Assembly: GCA_016744375.1 (NCBI GenBank)
Contig: JADGEM010000036.1
Span: 1 to 47,260, forward strand
Length of the DNA: 47,260 nt
Reading direction: 5' to 3'
Source of the DNA: Gammaproteobacteria bacterium
GTDB taxonomy: Bacteria > Pseudomonadota > Gammaproteobacteria > GRL18
The translations under genes were made by a program, and so were the position numbers. Every line of letters begins with the position of its first letter. Positions within the stretch are counted from its first letter, which is position 1. Below are positions 18,992-28,925 of the stretch, in pieces. The notes beneath the pieces were generated by a model that did not search any database, was not told the DNA's origin, and worked only from the letters and a program-made list of their open reading frames with translations.

Positions 18992-19012
18992 TCAACACAA
19001 GCAGAGACAGGC

Positions 19013-19885
19013 TTATTTTAAATGGCAAGGCAGCTTAATATGCTCCAGTACAGGAAAGTTTTTGCGAACCTTTTTAACATAGCTGGTCTCAATATCGGCA
19101 ATAGCAAACCCGGAACCACTGGTGAGATGATCAAGAATTCCACCCCAGGGATCAATAATCATGCTGTCACCATGAGTTTCCCGCCCATTTACATGGTAAC
19201 CGCCCTGTGCCGATGAAACCACAAAACATAAATTTTCAATAGCCCTTGCACGATTGAGTACTTCCCAATGAGCCTTGCCGGTCGTTGAAGTAAATGAAGA
19301 AACCAGGCACAAAACTTCCATGCCCTGACTCACCATGTCACGAAATAACTCAGGGAAGCGTAAATCATAACAAATAGCCAGACCTAACTTTCCAAATGGC
19401 GTATCAACCACAACGACTTTATCACCCGCTTCAGTAAATGCAGATTCATTATAATTACCACCCTGTTCACCTAAATCAACATCAAAGAGATGAATTTTCT
19501 CATACCGAGCAACGACTTCTCCCTGATCATTCAGCAACAAGCTGGTCGATAAAATTTTACCAGTAGGTGATGTTTTGTCTGATTTACAATCAGCCTTGAT
19601 AGGAATAGTACCTGCAACAATCCAGATTTTTTCTTCTTTTGCCATCGAGGATAAAAAATCCTGAATGGGTCCTTTGGGCTTGTCCGTCTGCTGTGAATCA
19701 AAAATATAGTCTTCTGCAATATCCAGAATATCTGATTCTGACATTCCCATATGAGAAAAATTTTCCGGCAGAACAACAAGTTCTGCCCCCTGCTTCACTG
19801 CATCTGAAATAAGCCGTCTTGCTTCACTTAAATTTGCACTGACATTAGGCCCTGAAGCCATCTGAATTGCTGCTACTTTTGCCAT
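19013..19885 (-). CDS. Carbon-nitrogen hydrolase (nitrilase family, Nit-type amidase)
   Basis: A nitrilase-superfamily amidohydrolase with the Glu-Lys-Cys triad: E in VVLPENF, K in YEKIHLFD and C in AICYDLRFPELFR. The LRFPELFR context is typical of the Nit1-like branch, which hydrolyses deaminated glutathione or related alpha-keto amides; the substrate here is inferred. The ATG at 19885 (AGAGAG upstream) gives MAKVAAIQMASGP, the normal family start and 290 aa. A 16-codon upstream extension to 19933 looks non-coding. It follows yhdP, the usual order yhdP-nit, but tldD does not come next. Confidence 0.9.
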   Translation of the reverse strand: MAKVAAIQMASGPNVSANLSEARRLISDAVKQGAELVVLPENFSHMGMSESDILDIAEDYIFDSQQTDKPKGPIQDFLSSMAKEEKIWIVAGTIPIKADCKSDKTSPTGKILSTSLLLNDQGEVVARYEKIHLFDVDLGEQGGNYNESAFTEAGDKVVVVDTPFGKLGLAICYDLRFPELFRDMVSQGMEVLCLVSSFTSTTGKAHWEVLNRARAIENLCFVVSSAQGGYHVNGRETHGDSMIIDPWGGILDHLTSGSGFAIADIETSYVKKVRKNFPVLEHIKLPCHLK

Positions 19886-19975
19886 CTTCTCTCTAACTAT
19901 TATTATTTTTAATATAAACCGGTCTATTTTCAATGATCATACATCAAATTTCAACTTTAATGCATACCCATCCGT

Positions 19976-22900
19976 TTATTCAGACACATTATTTTCAAAA
20001 ATTGGATTATTCCCAGACCCATTAAATTTACCAGGCTTATCTTCTTTTACACTGAAGATGTTTTTGATCTGGTTTAGAGTATTTCCACTGGTTTTATCTT
20101 TCTTTATCTCTGGCTTATCCCAGTTCCCTTTAATCGTATAGTCATAGGCTGTGACCTGATTCAATTGATCACCTAAAATCCTTTGCCCAACCCAAACAAC
20201 AGCAGCACCTGCAGGCCCTGCAACAGCCGCACCTGCCAAAGGTAATGTAGCAGACACTTCAGGTATAACTGTTACTTGCTGATCAATATGTTGTGACACT
20301 AGACCTGTACTCCCCCGGACCAGAATCCTGGCGCTTGGTGCATAAATCCTTAAATTATCTGTATGAGCAGTGGCATCTTTAAAACGAAAATCACCTTCGA
20401 TCTTATCAAATTCAAAACCTTCCTTAGACACATCAGAAAAATCCAACGAAAGTCTGCGAGCAAATGCATTCATATTAAACAAGCCCAGTAATCGTCCTGC
20501 AGCGCCAGGCTTAACCTCCACCCAGGCCCCTTTGTCAACACTGAAGTTCAATTTACCCTCCAGATTTTCTTTACTCAAATCATTCAACCCTCCCGACCAA
20601 CTGATATACCCAGAGACCTCCGTTTTACCCTGACGAATCAGTTGATCATAACCAAATGCAGAGGCTAATTTATCTAAAGACGGGATTTCAGCTTTGCCCT
20701 CCAAATCGACTTCTGGTACTTCATTCCAGTGATGCCATTTGCCCTGACCACTGAATGAAAAATAATCCCCCTTTAATGATAATTGATCAAAGACAATACT
20801 TTTTTCAACACGACTGGTTTTAATCTTCATACGTCCAAGATTAATATTTCCTACTTTGAACGAATTAATATATCCATTAAGTAAAGGGAATTTTTCCGGC
20901 TCAAAGCCGCTTTCATCCATTTTCTTTGAGCTCTTTTTTGAAGCATCCGATGTATTATTATCCGGTTTGAATTCCGGAAAAATAATTTCAATCATTGCTA
21001 TCTCAATGGGGATCGAAAGAGGCTCAACCCTGCTATCTTGGGATGAATTTTGTTTAGAAACTTTTTTATGAGAATTTTTAGAAGAATCAAATACAGACTG
21101 CCACTGTTCAAAAGGAACCTGCTTTAAAGCGCCTGTCACTTTTAAAATATTTATGTCTGGTAATTTGGCTTTGTCACCTTCAAATGCAATATTTCCTTTA
21201 AGCAGCTTAAAGGCTTTGTCATTGGAAGACGTATCAAGTAAAAAAGCTAATGAAAGCACCTTTGAGAATTTCATTTTCAGGAGTGCAGAGGTATTTTTCC
21301 TCTCAGAGTTTTTTACTTCCGCAAAGCTCATCACAAAAGGAGACATTTGTTTAGCCTGTTTAGTAAAAGGAGCCGGGAGATCGGAGCGTATATTCCTAAG
21401 GCTTGTATAAATATTAAATGCCAGAGCTCGATTTGAATTGGGCAAATCAATATTCAGCTTGATGTTACTTGTCCCTGAAAGCTTATCCGCTAAGGGCAAG
21501 ACCATTTCTGATATCAGGTTAAACTGCTTAAGTTTTTCAATTGAAATTTCACTATCAATATTAACACTGACATTCGGATCTTTTTTTGATGAGGATGCCC
21601 GCTTATCTGTTTTTATCAGGATTTTTGCAGGTAGGCCCATAATGTCTGCCGTTAATTTATTGGAGTTAATTGCAGTATTATGAACCATAACCTTGCCTTT
21701 AAGATGGCTGACCAGCCCTTTTTTTCGGTCAAACCCAGGAGGAAAATAATCTGCATCCTTCACTTTTATTCGTACTTTATTATCCAGCTGCCCTTTTTCC
21801 AAAGGAATCTTTAAATCGAGATTGATATCAATATCACCTTTTGCATCAATGATGTTGGCTACATCATTTGAAACCATTTCTGATTGCCTGAGAAACTTAA
21901 GACCATCATCAATATTTGCTTTTATATCACCTTTAATGAGTAATAGACGAACTAGATAGTCCTCTAAATCAACTTGAACATTATTTGACTCCGCAGAAAA
22001 GAGTTTACTATGTCTGCCTTCTATGAACATACCTTTTTGGGTAAACTGAACCTGTGCATCAATGTCTGTCAGCATTGGCCAACCTTTTGTATATTCAAGT
22101 AAGACATTTTGTGTATTAAATACTATATCCATATTGCCGTTATGCTCTTCATAGGGAAATTGATCTAATTCACCTCGGAAGACAATTCCGCCATCGGGTA
22201 CTAAACCTGAAATAAGAGAGTAATCCAACCATTTAACCAGGCCTTCATTCATCACTTTTGCCGGTAAGTAATTTGATATTGCTTCGACATTTACATTTTC
22301 ATAAAATGCTCTCAGATCCATAAAACTCTGACCTTCTTTTGAAATCCAGAATTTCACATCGGCATTGGCGGTGAAGTCATTGCTGTCAATTTGAATTTTT
22401 TCAGCACCGAGCAACCATTGTTCTCCTTCTTTTTGCCAAAAAAGCTCTCCATTTAGTTGTTTAAATGTCCATGAATCACGAAAAAGAGATTTAGGGTATA
22501 ATTTAATATCCCGGCTATTAATAAATGCTCTGCCAATGGTTTCATTAAAGATAAGCTGTGCAGATAAATTTCTTATTTTAGGCATAGACTGCATCGCATT
22601 TATACCAAAGTTATTGATATCCAGCTGCACTTGATAATGCTGGATATCAACAGGCATTTGTGATGCATTAAACTCGAGGCTTGTCATAATATTTTCCAGA
22701 CGCCCCTCAGGTTTTAATAATGAATAGATTTTTTGACTGAAATCTTTTGGCGAAAAGAAAGACACAACATGATGAAATTCATTAATATTCAGCTTGTCCA
22801 GAAAAATATGAACTTTTGATAGCTCTTTATGGTCTGCTTTTTGAAAATTCAAATGCATGTATTTTTCTGTTAATTTTTTTGCATCAACACTCAGACTCAA

Positions 22901-23929
22901 GTCATAAAGGTCAAGCATCCAGTCTATTTCATTGCTTATAGTTTCATTCACTTTTGAATAATTTCTTTCCAACTTAAAATTAGTTGCTAAAGTATCAATA
23001 TTAATTCGATTATTATTGTCAATACGACTTAAATAAGCATTTTCTATCGCCAACTCACCATGTATTGATTGCAATTTTCCTTTTATAATTGTGGACCAGA
23101 TTTTTGTATTCGCTTTAACATTATTAAGTTGAAACTCCTCAACCTGAAGAACATCTTTATTTAAAAAATGCAGCAATGCCTGCTGGTTAAGATTATCAAT
23201 TGCCGCATATACTTTGCCATCCCAATTTGAGAGACGGTTTATATCACCATTAAAATCAAAGCGGACATCAAGATAGGTTGCTGATTCATTGAGTCTTGCC
23301 AATAATGAAACCTGATGTCTTTCATTATTATTTTTCATTTTTAGATTAATTGCAGAGATCTGTATTGATGGTATAACTTCCATTTCATCAACAAAGTAAA
23401 TCTCTCCCTTAGAGAGCATAAAATTGGTTTGATTTAAAAAAGGGTAATAGGAGGATACATTTGAACTGGAGGCTGGAATTTTTTTCTCAACATCCGTTAA
23501 CTGAAAATCAGCAATGTAAATGTCACCTTTTTTACTTCGATGAACAAAGACATTAAATCCCTCAAGTGAAAGAGTATCAATAACAAGATGACGACTCAAA
23601 ATTGAAGCGGGTATATTTAAACGCATACTGGCTGATTCAAAATCCAGCACGTTTTCTTCTTTAACTTTATTTATTATGCTGAAATTTTTCATTGATACCG
23701 AGGGATAAAGAAGATGTACATCCACTTTAATCTCATCAAATTCTATCTTTGTGTCCAGATGTGTAGCGACGACCGACCGGACAAGGTCTGGGTTCTTTTC
23801 AATGTAATAAGCAGTACCATGAAGGACCAGTAGAAGCATTGCCAGAAAAACGACCAGACTGACAAAAAATTTCCGATGCAAAACCCAAATAAATAAGGAT
23901 ATTTTCTTTAGCAGGCCCAGTGCTGTCAC
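19976..23929 (-). CDS. yhdP: YhdP, AsmA-like envelope protein
   Basis: A very large (1317 aa) inner-membrane-anchored periplasmic protein of the AsmA/TamB-like group. It has one N-terminal membrane segment (about residues 17-38). A long beta-rich region follows, and then the AsmA-like C-terminal domain with the Ala-rich LPLAGAAVAGPAGAAVVWVG characteristic of YhdP. In E. coli, YhdP works with TamB and YdbH in moving phospholipids toward the outer membrane. The start is GTG with a weak RBS. It lies between rng and nit, the conserved gammaproteobacterial order. Confidence 0.92.
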   Translation of the reverse strand: MTALGLLKKISLFIWVLHRKFFVSLVVFLAMLLLVLHGTAYYIEKNPDLVRSVVATHLDTKIEFDEIKVDVHLLYPSVSMKNFSIINKVKEENVLDFESASMRLNIPASILSRHLVIDTLSLEGFNVFVHRSKKGDIYIADFQLTDVEKKIPASSSNVSSYYPFLNQTNFMLSKGEIYFVDEMEVIPSIQISAINLKMKNNNERHQVSLLARLNESATYLDVRFDFNGDINRLSNWDGKVYAAIDNLNQQALLHFLNKDVLQVEEFQLNNVKANTKIWSTIIKGKLQSIHGELAIENAYLSRIDNNNRINIDTLATNFKLERNYSKVNETISNEIDWMLDLYDLSLSVDAKKLTEKYMHLNFQKADHKELSKVHIFLDKLNINEFHHVVSFFSPKDFSQKIYSLLKPEGRLENIMTSLEFNASQMPVDIQHYQVQLDINNFGINAMQSMPKIRNLSAQLIFNETIGRAFINSRDIKLYPKSLFRDSWTFKQLNGELFWQKEGEQWLLGAEKIQIDSNDFTANADVKFWISKEGQSFMDLRAFYENVNVEAISNYLPAKVMNEGLVKWLDYSLISGLVPDGGIVFRGELDQFPYEEHNGNMDIVFNTQNVLLEYTKGWPMLTDIDAQVQFTQKGMFIEGRHSKLFSAESNNVQVDLEDYLVRLLLIKGDIKANIDDGLKFLRQSEMVSNDVANIIDAKGDIDINLDLKIPLEKGQLDNKVRIKVKDADYFPPGFDRKKGLVSHLKGKVMVHNTAINSNKLTADIMGLPAKILIKTDKRASSSKKDPNVSVNIDSEISIEKLKQFNLISEMVLPLADKLSGTSNIKLNIDLPNSNRALAFNIYTSLRNIRSDLPAPFTKQAKQMSPFVMSFAEVKNSERKNTSALLKMKFSKVLSLAFLLDTSSNDKAFKLLKGNIAFEGDKAKLPDINILKVTGALKQVPFEQWQSVFDSSKNSHKKVSKQNSSQDSRVEPLSIPIEIAMIEIIFPEFKPDNNTSDASKKSSKKMDESGFEPEKFPLLNGYINSFKVGNINLGRMKIKTSRVEKSIVFDQLSLKGDYFSFSGQGKWHHWNEVPEVDLEGKAEIPSLDKLASAFGYDQLIRQGKTEVSGYISWSGGLNDLSKENLEGKLNFSVDKGAWVEVKPGAAGRLLGLFNMNAFARRLSLDFSDVSKEGFEFDKIEGDFRFKDATAHTDNLRIYAPSARILVRGSTGLVSQHIDQQVTVIPEVSATLPLAGAAVAGPAGAAVVWVGQRILGDQLNQVTAYDYTIKGNWDKPEIKKDKTSGNTLNQIKNIFSVKEDKPGKFNGSGNNPIFENNVSE

Positions 23930-23998
23930 AGGTTAAGACCAGCCGAATCTATTTGTTTAGTAACCACAGGCTAAACTCCCATCAGCCCAAAGTAAGTA

Positions 23999-25462
23999 CT
24001 ACATAGGAACAACATCATACTGCTCCTGATTATATTCTGTATCAATTTGCAATTGAATGGTTCGATTCATAAATTCTTCCAGTTCCGCAATTGAAGATGA
24101 TTCTTCATCCATAAGATATTCACCAACATTACTTGATGTCAGAACTAATAATTTTTGCGTATCAAACTGTCGAGCTTCTCTAATAATTTCACGAAATATT
24201 TCAAAGGCAACGGTTTCTACTGTTTTGACAGTTCCCTTGCCATTACAAACAGGGCATGCTTCACATAAAATATGCTCAAGGCTTTCACGAGTGCGTTTTC
24301 GGGTCATTTCAATCAGACCCAGATTAGAAACTTCAGTAATACAGGTTTTTGCGTGATCACGTTCTAAAGCCTTTTCAAAGGATCGCAAAACCTGACTCCT
24401 ATGTTCAGCATCTTTCATATCAATAAAGTCGATAATGATAATCCCACCTAAATTTCTCAGCCGGAGTTGACGCACAATGGCTTGTGTTGCTTCAAGATTT
24501 GTTTTAAAAATAGTTTCTTCAAGATTACGATTACCAACATAACCACCCGTATTGATATCCACAGTTGTCATTGCTTCAGTTTGGTCAATAATCAAATAAC
24601 CGCCTGATTTTAATTTAATTTTAGATTGCAATGCTTTTTGAATTTCATCTTCAACACCATAAAGATCAAAAATTGGTCGTTCTCCAGGGTAATATTCAAT
24701 CCTTGGAGCAAGTTCCGGGATAAATTTGTTGGCAAACTTCATCACTTTATCAAAGGTCTCACGTGAGTCTATGCGGATAGCATCAATATTTGTATCCGCA
24801 ATGTCACGCATTACTCTCATTGCAAGAGGCAGATCTTCATAGACCATCATAGTTGACTGGACAATAGTGTTGTTATCCTGAATGGATTTCCATAGCTTTT
24901 CCAGGAAAATCATATCAGCATGTACAGCGTCTTCTGAGATACCTTCCGCAACGGTTCTAACTATATAACCACCACCCTTAAACTCAACTAATTGTGCCTT
25001 GATAATATCTTTGAGACGCTCTCGTTCAGCTTCATCTTCAAGTTTTTGTGACACACCAATATGATTAGAGTTTGGCATATACACAAGGTAGCGGGCAGGT
25101 ATAGTAATATGTGTGGTTAGCCGGGCGCCTTTAGTTCCCATCGGGTCTTTAACAACCTGGACCAGAATTTCCTGACCATCGCGAAGCAAATCAGTGATGG
25201 TCGGTTCTTGATCAGCATTTTTCTTTTCTTCTGAGGTCGTCACAATATCTGAAAGATGTAAAAAAGCAGTTCTCTGCAGACCAATTTCCAGAAATGCTGC
25301 CTGCATGCCCGGTAAAACCCGACATACTTTCCCCTTGTATATATTACCCACCAGACCTTTTCGGCTGGCACGTTCAATCACCACTTCCTGCAGCATGCCG
25401 TTTTCAACTTTTGCCACCCGTGTTTCTTGCGGCGTGACATTAATCAGCAGTTCATCACTCAT
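23999..25462 (-). CDS. rng: Ribonuclease G
   Basis: RNase G is the RNase E paralogue that matures the 5' end of 16S rRNA and cleaves some mRNAs. The N-terminal S1-like domain contains NIYKGKVCRVLPGMQAAF. Catalytic aspartates are in TTVDINTGG and IDFIDMKD, and the zinc-link cysteines in CPVCNGKG. Length is 487 aa against 489 in E. coli, and it lacks the long RNase E scaffold tail. It lies between maf and yhdP, spaced 68 and 69 bases, probably in one operon. Confidence 0.96.
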   Translation of the reverse strand: MSDELLINVTPQETRVAKVENGMLQEVVIERASRKGLVGNIYKGKVCRVLPGMQAAFLEIGLQRTAFLHLSDIVTTSEEKKNADQEPTITDLLRDGQEILVQVVKDPMGTKGARLTTHITIPARYLVYMPNSNHIGVSQKLEDEAERERLKDIIKAQLVEFKGGGYIVRTVAEGISEDAVHADMIFLEKLWKSIQDNNTIVQSTMMVYEDLPLAMRVMRDIADTNIDAIRIDSRETFDKVMKFANKFIPELAPRIEYYPGERPIFDLYGVEDEIQKALQSKIKLKSGGYLIIDQTEAMTTVDINTGGYVGNRNLEETIFKTNLEATQAIVRQLRLRNLGGIIIIDFIDMKDAEHRSQVLRSFEKALERDHAKTCITEVSNLGLIEMTRKRTRESLEHILCEACPVCNGKGTVKTVETVAFEIFREIIREARQFDTQKLLVLTSSNVGEYLMDEESSSIAELEEFMNRTIQLQIDTEYNQEQYDVVPM

Positions 25463-25530
25463 ATTATTCTTTTTATCTCTTTAATCTTTAGGGGAATTTA
25501 TCTTTCTATTTGCCTAACCTATGCGATTTT

Positions 25531-26115
25531 CTACAGTAGATAAATTCCAAATTTATTCAATAAACAATTGGTTTCATAAATGGGCAAGCCCATAACCCCT
25601 GTATAGCTGCCATTGATGCGACAAATAAAAAGAGCTCCAAGCCCCTGTATTCCATAGCCTCCAGCTTTATCAACCGGTTCGCCGCTATGCCAATAATTAT
25701 CACACATTTCTCTACTGATTTTTGAGAATGAAACCTCAGTCACCGAAAGAATTTGTTCTGTTTGCTGCTTATTTTTAAGGACAACAGCAGTCAGGACCTG
25801 ATGTGTTCTTCCTGACAGGCTTAATAACATATCGATGGCATGCTCTTTATTTTCCGGCTTACCCAGGATTTGGCCATCCAATATGACCGCTGTATCTGAA
25901 CCAAGCACTGGAGTTTGTTGCTTGATTTGTCTCAATAAGCCATCCGTTGCCTTTTCCAATGCCAGCCTGGAAACAAAGGCTTCTGGTGTTTCTCCGGGAA
26001 AATGTTTTTCTTCAACAAATTGGGAGATGACTTTAAATGAGACCCCCATTTGATTAAGAAGTTCCTGCCTGCGTGGTGAACTCGATGCCAGGAAAATATG
26101 CGGGGTTTCATTCAT
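25531..26115 (-). CDS. maf: Maf-family nucleoside triphosphate pyrophosphatase (YhdE type)
   Basis: Maf proteins hydrolyse non-canonical or excess nucleotides; the YhdE branch acts on dTTP and UTP. The signature LASSSPRRQELL is at the N terminus. Further conserved parts are VEEKHFPGETP, VLGSDTAVIL with the catalytic Asp, and GGYGIQGLGALF near the C terminus. The 194 aa length is normal. It is followed by rng, the typical maf-rng pair, and starts eight bases after the rlmH stop. Confidence 0.93.
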   Translation of the reverse strand: MNETPHIFLASSSPRRQELLNQMGVSFKVISQFVEEKHFPGETPEAFVSRLALEKATDGLLRQIKQQTPVLGSDTAVILDGQILGKPENKEHAIDMLLSLSGRTHQVLTAVVLKNKQQTEQILSVTEVSFSKISREMCDNYWHSGEPVDKAGGYGIQGLGALFICRINGSYTGVMGLPIYETNCLLNKFGIYLL

Positions 26116-26123
26116 ATAACAGA

Positions 26124-26591
26124 CTATCGATGATAAGGATGATTTTTAAGAATGCTGTAGGCTCTGTACAGTTGCTCACTTAAAAGAACTCTGACCAGCG
26201 GATGCGGCAGTGTCAAAGGTGACAATGACCATTTTAAGTCAGCTCTGGCAACACAGGCTTCACTGAGGCCTTCTGGGCCCCCAATTAATAAGGCAATATC
26301 CTGACCGCCATGCAGCCACTGATCCAGTTGCTTTGAAAGTGACTCAGTACTCCATTGCTTACCCTTTACCTCCAGGGCAACAACAAAACACCCTTTGGGT
26401 AGAGCATCAAGGAGTTTATTCCCTTCTGCTTTTTTTATTCTAACCAGATCGGCATTTTTGCCTCGTTTTCCAGGTGCAATTTCAATCAACTTCAGATGAC
26501 AGTCGCCATTGAGACGTTTCGCATATTCATGGTACCCCTTATTGACCCAGTCAGGCATTTTATTGCCGACAGCCAGTAAGTAAATATTCAT
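26124..26591 (-). CDS. rlmH: 23S rRNA (pseudouridine1915-N3)-methyltransferase RlmH
   Basis: RlmH methylates pseudouridine 1915 in helix 69 of 23S rRNA on the assembled ribosome, using SAM. The SPOUT-type SAM-binding motif LLIGGPEG is visible, as is the C-terminal SEQLYRAYSILKNHPYHR ending in the YHR tail that is essential in E. coli RlmH. The 155 aa length equals that of E. coli. It follows rsfS by 28 bases in the conserved nadD-rsfS-rlmH order. Confidence 0.97.
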   Translation of the reverse strand: MNIYLLAVGNKMPDWVNKGYHEYAKRLNGDCHLKLIEIAPGKRGKNADLVRIKKAEGNKLLDALPKGCFVVALEVKGKQWSTESLSKQLDQWLHGGQDIALLIGGPEGLSEACVARADLKWSLSPLTLPHPLVRVLLSEQLYRAYSILKNHPYHR

Positions 26592-26619
26592 TCTATTGTC
26601 TCACGCGTACTCATACGCT

Positions 26620-26982
26620 CTACTCGTTGTATTCACCCGAGCCATCATCATAGTCTGGATTATCGACATCCCACATGCGCTCAATGCCATAATAATCCCT
26701 CACCTGAGGCAACATAACATGGACCACCACATCACCCAGATCAACGAGTACCCAGTCACCGGTTTTTAACCCTTCAATACCCAGTGGAGCAATGCCAGCT
26801 TTTTTAGCTTCCAGCACAACATTGTTAGCAATCGATTTAACCTGTCGATCGGAACGACCACTGGCAAAAACAAGAACATCTGTTACACTGCTTCGACCCG
26901 TGACATCAACCACGTTTACATCGAATGCTTTCACGTCTTCGGCTGCATCAACAGCCAGTGCTTTCAATTCATCTAAATTCAT
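26620..26982 (-). CDS. rsfS: Ribosomal silencing factor RsfS
   Basis: RsfS binds uL14 and blocks subunit joining when nutrients are scarce. The 120 aa protein shows the family core: ASGRSDRQVKSIA, GIEGLKTGDWVLVDLGDV, and VVHVMLPQVRDYYGIERMW. A short acidic tail follows, longer than in E. coli. It lies 24 bases after nadD in the usual order. Confidence 0.96.
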   Translation of the reverse strand: MNLDELKALAVDAAEDVKAFDVNVVDVTGRSSVTDVLVFASGRSDRQVKSIANNVVLEAKKAGIAPLGIEGLKTGDWVLVDLGDVVVHVMLPQVRDYYGIERMWDVDNPDYDDGSGEYNE

Positions 26983-27006
26983 TAAAATTCAGTTACCTTT
27001 TTTGAA

Positions 27007-27663
27007 CTATTGATAAAGATTATAGTATTTTATCAGATTAATAACGGCTTCCGGCATTAAAAAACGAATTGATTGCTCATTTTTTAGCCTATTCCTGACA
27101 TCTGTCGCAGAAATCGACAATTGTGTCACTGCTTCAAGCCTGATACTACCGCAAAGTGATTTTTTGAACATTTCCCTATCAGACTGATGAGCCAGGTAAA
27201 ATGTTCGTACTGTTTCAGACCACCCGTCTATACCAGAGACCGTTTGCGGTCTATGACTGACCACAATATGTGCATAGTCCAGTATTTCCTGCCAATGATA
27301 CCATTGATCAATGCCGCTAAAAGCGTCCATTCCCATCAGTAAGCAGAGCGGATTATCAGGAAATTCCCGACGCAGACCCTTTAAGGTATCAATGGTATAA
27401 GAGGCCCCGCCACGCTTAATTTCGCGATCGTCAAGCACAAAAAAAGGTTCTTCTTTAATCGCCTGAGCCACCATTTCCAGACGATGGTCTGCCTGAGTTT
27501 GAGGCTTTTCTTTATGCGGCGGCAAAAAAGCAGGTATAAAACGCACATGATCCAACCCCAGAATTTCACAAAGTTCCAGGTTAGGTCTTAAATGCCCAAA
27601 GTGAATGGGATCAAAAGTCCCTCCATAAATGCCAATCGGTGCTCTATTGTCTAATATGACCAT
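27007..27663 (-). CDS. nadD: Nicotinate-nucleotide adenylyltransferase
   Basis: NadD makes deamido-NAD from nicotinate mononucleotide and ATP. The nucleotidyltransferase motif [15 protein letters not shown] is near the N terminus, and the [11 protein letters not shown] motif (ISxTxxR) near the C terminus. Two starts are possible: the ATG at 27663 (218 aa) and an in-frame TTG at 27675. Both lie inside the 3' end of proA, so translation is probably coupled. The ATG was chosen because it is the stronger codon. The RBS evidence does not separate the two. Confidence 0.94.
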   Translation of the reverse strand: MVILDNRAPIGIYGGTFDPIHFGHLRPNLELCEILGLDHVRFIPAFLPPHKEKPQTQADHRLEMVAQAIKEEPFFVLDDREIKRGGASYTIDTLKGLRREFPDNPLCLLMGMDAFSGIDQWYHWQEILDYAHIVVSHRPQTVSGIDGWSETVRTFYLAHQSDREMFKKSLCGSIRLEAVTQLSISATDVRNRLKNEQSIRFLMPEAVINLIKYYNLYQ

Positions 27664-28921
27664 CACCCAGTACAATATACTTCTGCGATGTCAGACCTTC
27701 CAGCCCCACAGGCCCACGAACATGAATTTTATCGGTACTAATGCCGATTTCAGCACCCAGTCCATATTCAAAACCATCAGCAAAACGGGTTGAAGCATTC
27801 ACCATAACCGAGCTGGAATCAACTTCAGCCAGAAAACGTCGAGCACGAGTATAATCCTCAGTGATAATGGATTCGGTGTGACCTGAGCTGTGTGCAAAGA
27901 TATGCTCAATAGCTTCATCCATACCGTCCACAACACGTATAGATAAGATAGGAGACAGATATTCGGTATCCCAGTCTTCGTCGGTTGCAGCCAGTGTTTT
28001 AATAGAACTCTGAGTCAGTGCAGCAGTACTGCGTTCACAGCAACGTAACTCAACCCCTTCCTGCTCATACATCTTCGCCAGTTCAGGTAAAATTTCATCA
28101 ACAATTCCGGCATCAATTAATAAGGTTTCCATGGCATTACAGACACCATAGCGATGAGTTTTGGCATTATAAGCAATATCAACAGCTTTCTTATGATCGG
28201 CTTTATCATCAATATAAACATGGCAGATACCATTAAGATGTTTGATCACAGGCACACGAGCATTACCGCTGATACGTTCAATCAGCCCTTTACCGCCTCG
28301 AGGTACAATCACATCCACATAGTCCTGCATGGTAATTAATTCGCCTACTGCCTCTCTGTCTGTCGTTTCAATAACCTGCACCACATCAGATGGTAAGCCA
28401 GCCAGCTCAAGTCCATTTTTAATACAGGCTGCAATAGCCTGATTAGAATGCAGTGCTTCTGAGCCACCCCGTAAAATAGCGGCATTGCCTGATTTCATAC
28501 AAAGTGCTGCGGCATCCGCAGTGACATTAGGCCTGGACTCATAAATAATACCAATAACCCCTAAAGGTACACGCATTTTGCCAATCTGAAGACCTGACGG
28601 CTGATAGTTCATATCCGAAATTTCACCTACTGGATCAGGCAGTGCTGCAATTTGACGCAAGCCCTCTGCCATTCCCTGAATACGCTCTTCATTAAGAGCC
28701 AGTCGATCCAATAAGGCATCGTCCAGGCCTTTGTCTTTACCTGCAGTCAAATCTTTATTATTTTCTTTTATCAATGTGTCCATTGACGCTTCTAATTGCT
28801 CGGCAATCGACATTAAGGCTTTGTTTTTCGTATTGCTATTTGCCTTAACCAATGCTCTGGAGGCCTGACGTGCACGCTGGCCAACTTCGGTCATGTATTG
28901 TTTGATATCCATCGTATTCAT
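27644..28921 (-). CDS. proA: Gamma-glutamyl phosphate reductase
   Basis: ProA reduces gamma-glutamyl phosphate to glutamate semialdehyde in proline synthesis. It is an aldehyde-dehydrogenase-fold enzyme of 425 aa, with [25 protein letters not shown], the catalytic cysteine in [11 protein letters not shown], and [10 protein letters not shown]. Start choice: the ATG at 28921 has no spaced RBS, while the ATG at 28912 has AAAGAG nine bases upstream and may be the real start. It begins four bases after holA and overlaps nadD. No proB is in the window. Confidence 0.95.
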   Translation of the reverse strand: MNTMDIKQYMTEVGQRARQASRALVKANSNTKNKALMSIAEQLEASMDTLIKENNKDLTAGKDKGLDDALLDRLALNEERIQGMAEGLRQIAALPDPVGEISDMNYQPSGLQIGKMRVPLGVIGIIYESRPNVTADAAALCMKSGNAAILRGGSEALHSNQAIAACIKNGLELAGLPSDVVQVIETTDREAVGELITMQDYVDVIVPRGGKGLIERISGNARVPVIKHLNGICHVYIDDKADHKKAVDIAYNAKTHRYGVCNAMETLLIDAGIVDEILPELAKMYEQEGVELRCCERSTAALTQSSIKTLAATDEDWDTEYLSPILSIRVVDGMDEAIEHIFAHSSGHTESIITEDYTRARRFLAEVDSSSVMVNASTRFADGFEYGLGAEIGISTDKIHVRGPVGLEGLTSQKYIVLGDGHIRQ

Positions 28922-28925
28922 CTCT

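Noticed and set aside
19886..19933. 16-codon N-terminal extension of the nitrilase-family gene
   Set aside because: The extension is AT-rich with no RBS and does not fit the family start MAKVAAIQM, which has its own AGAGAG.
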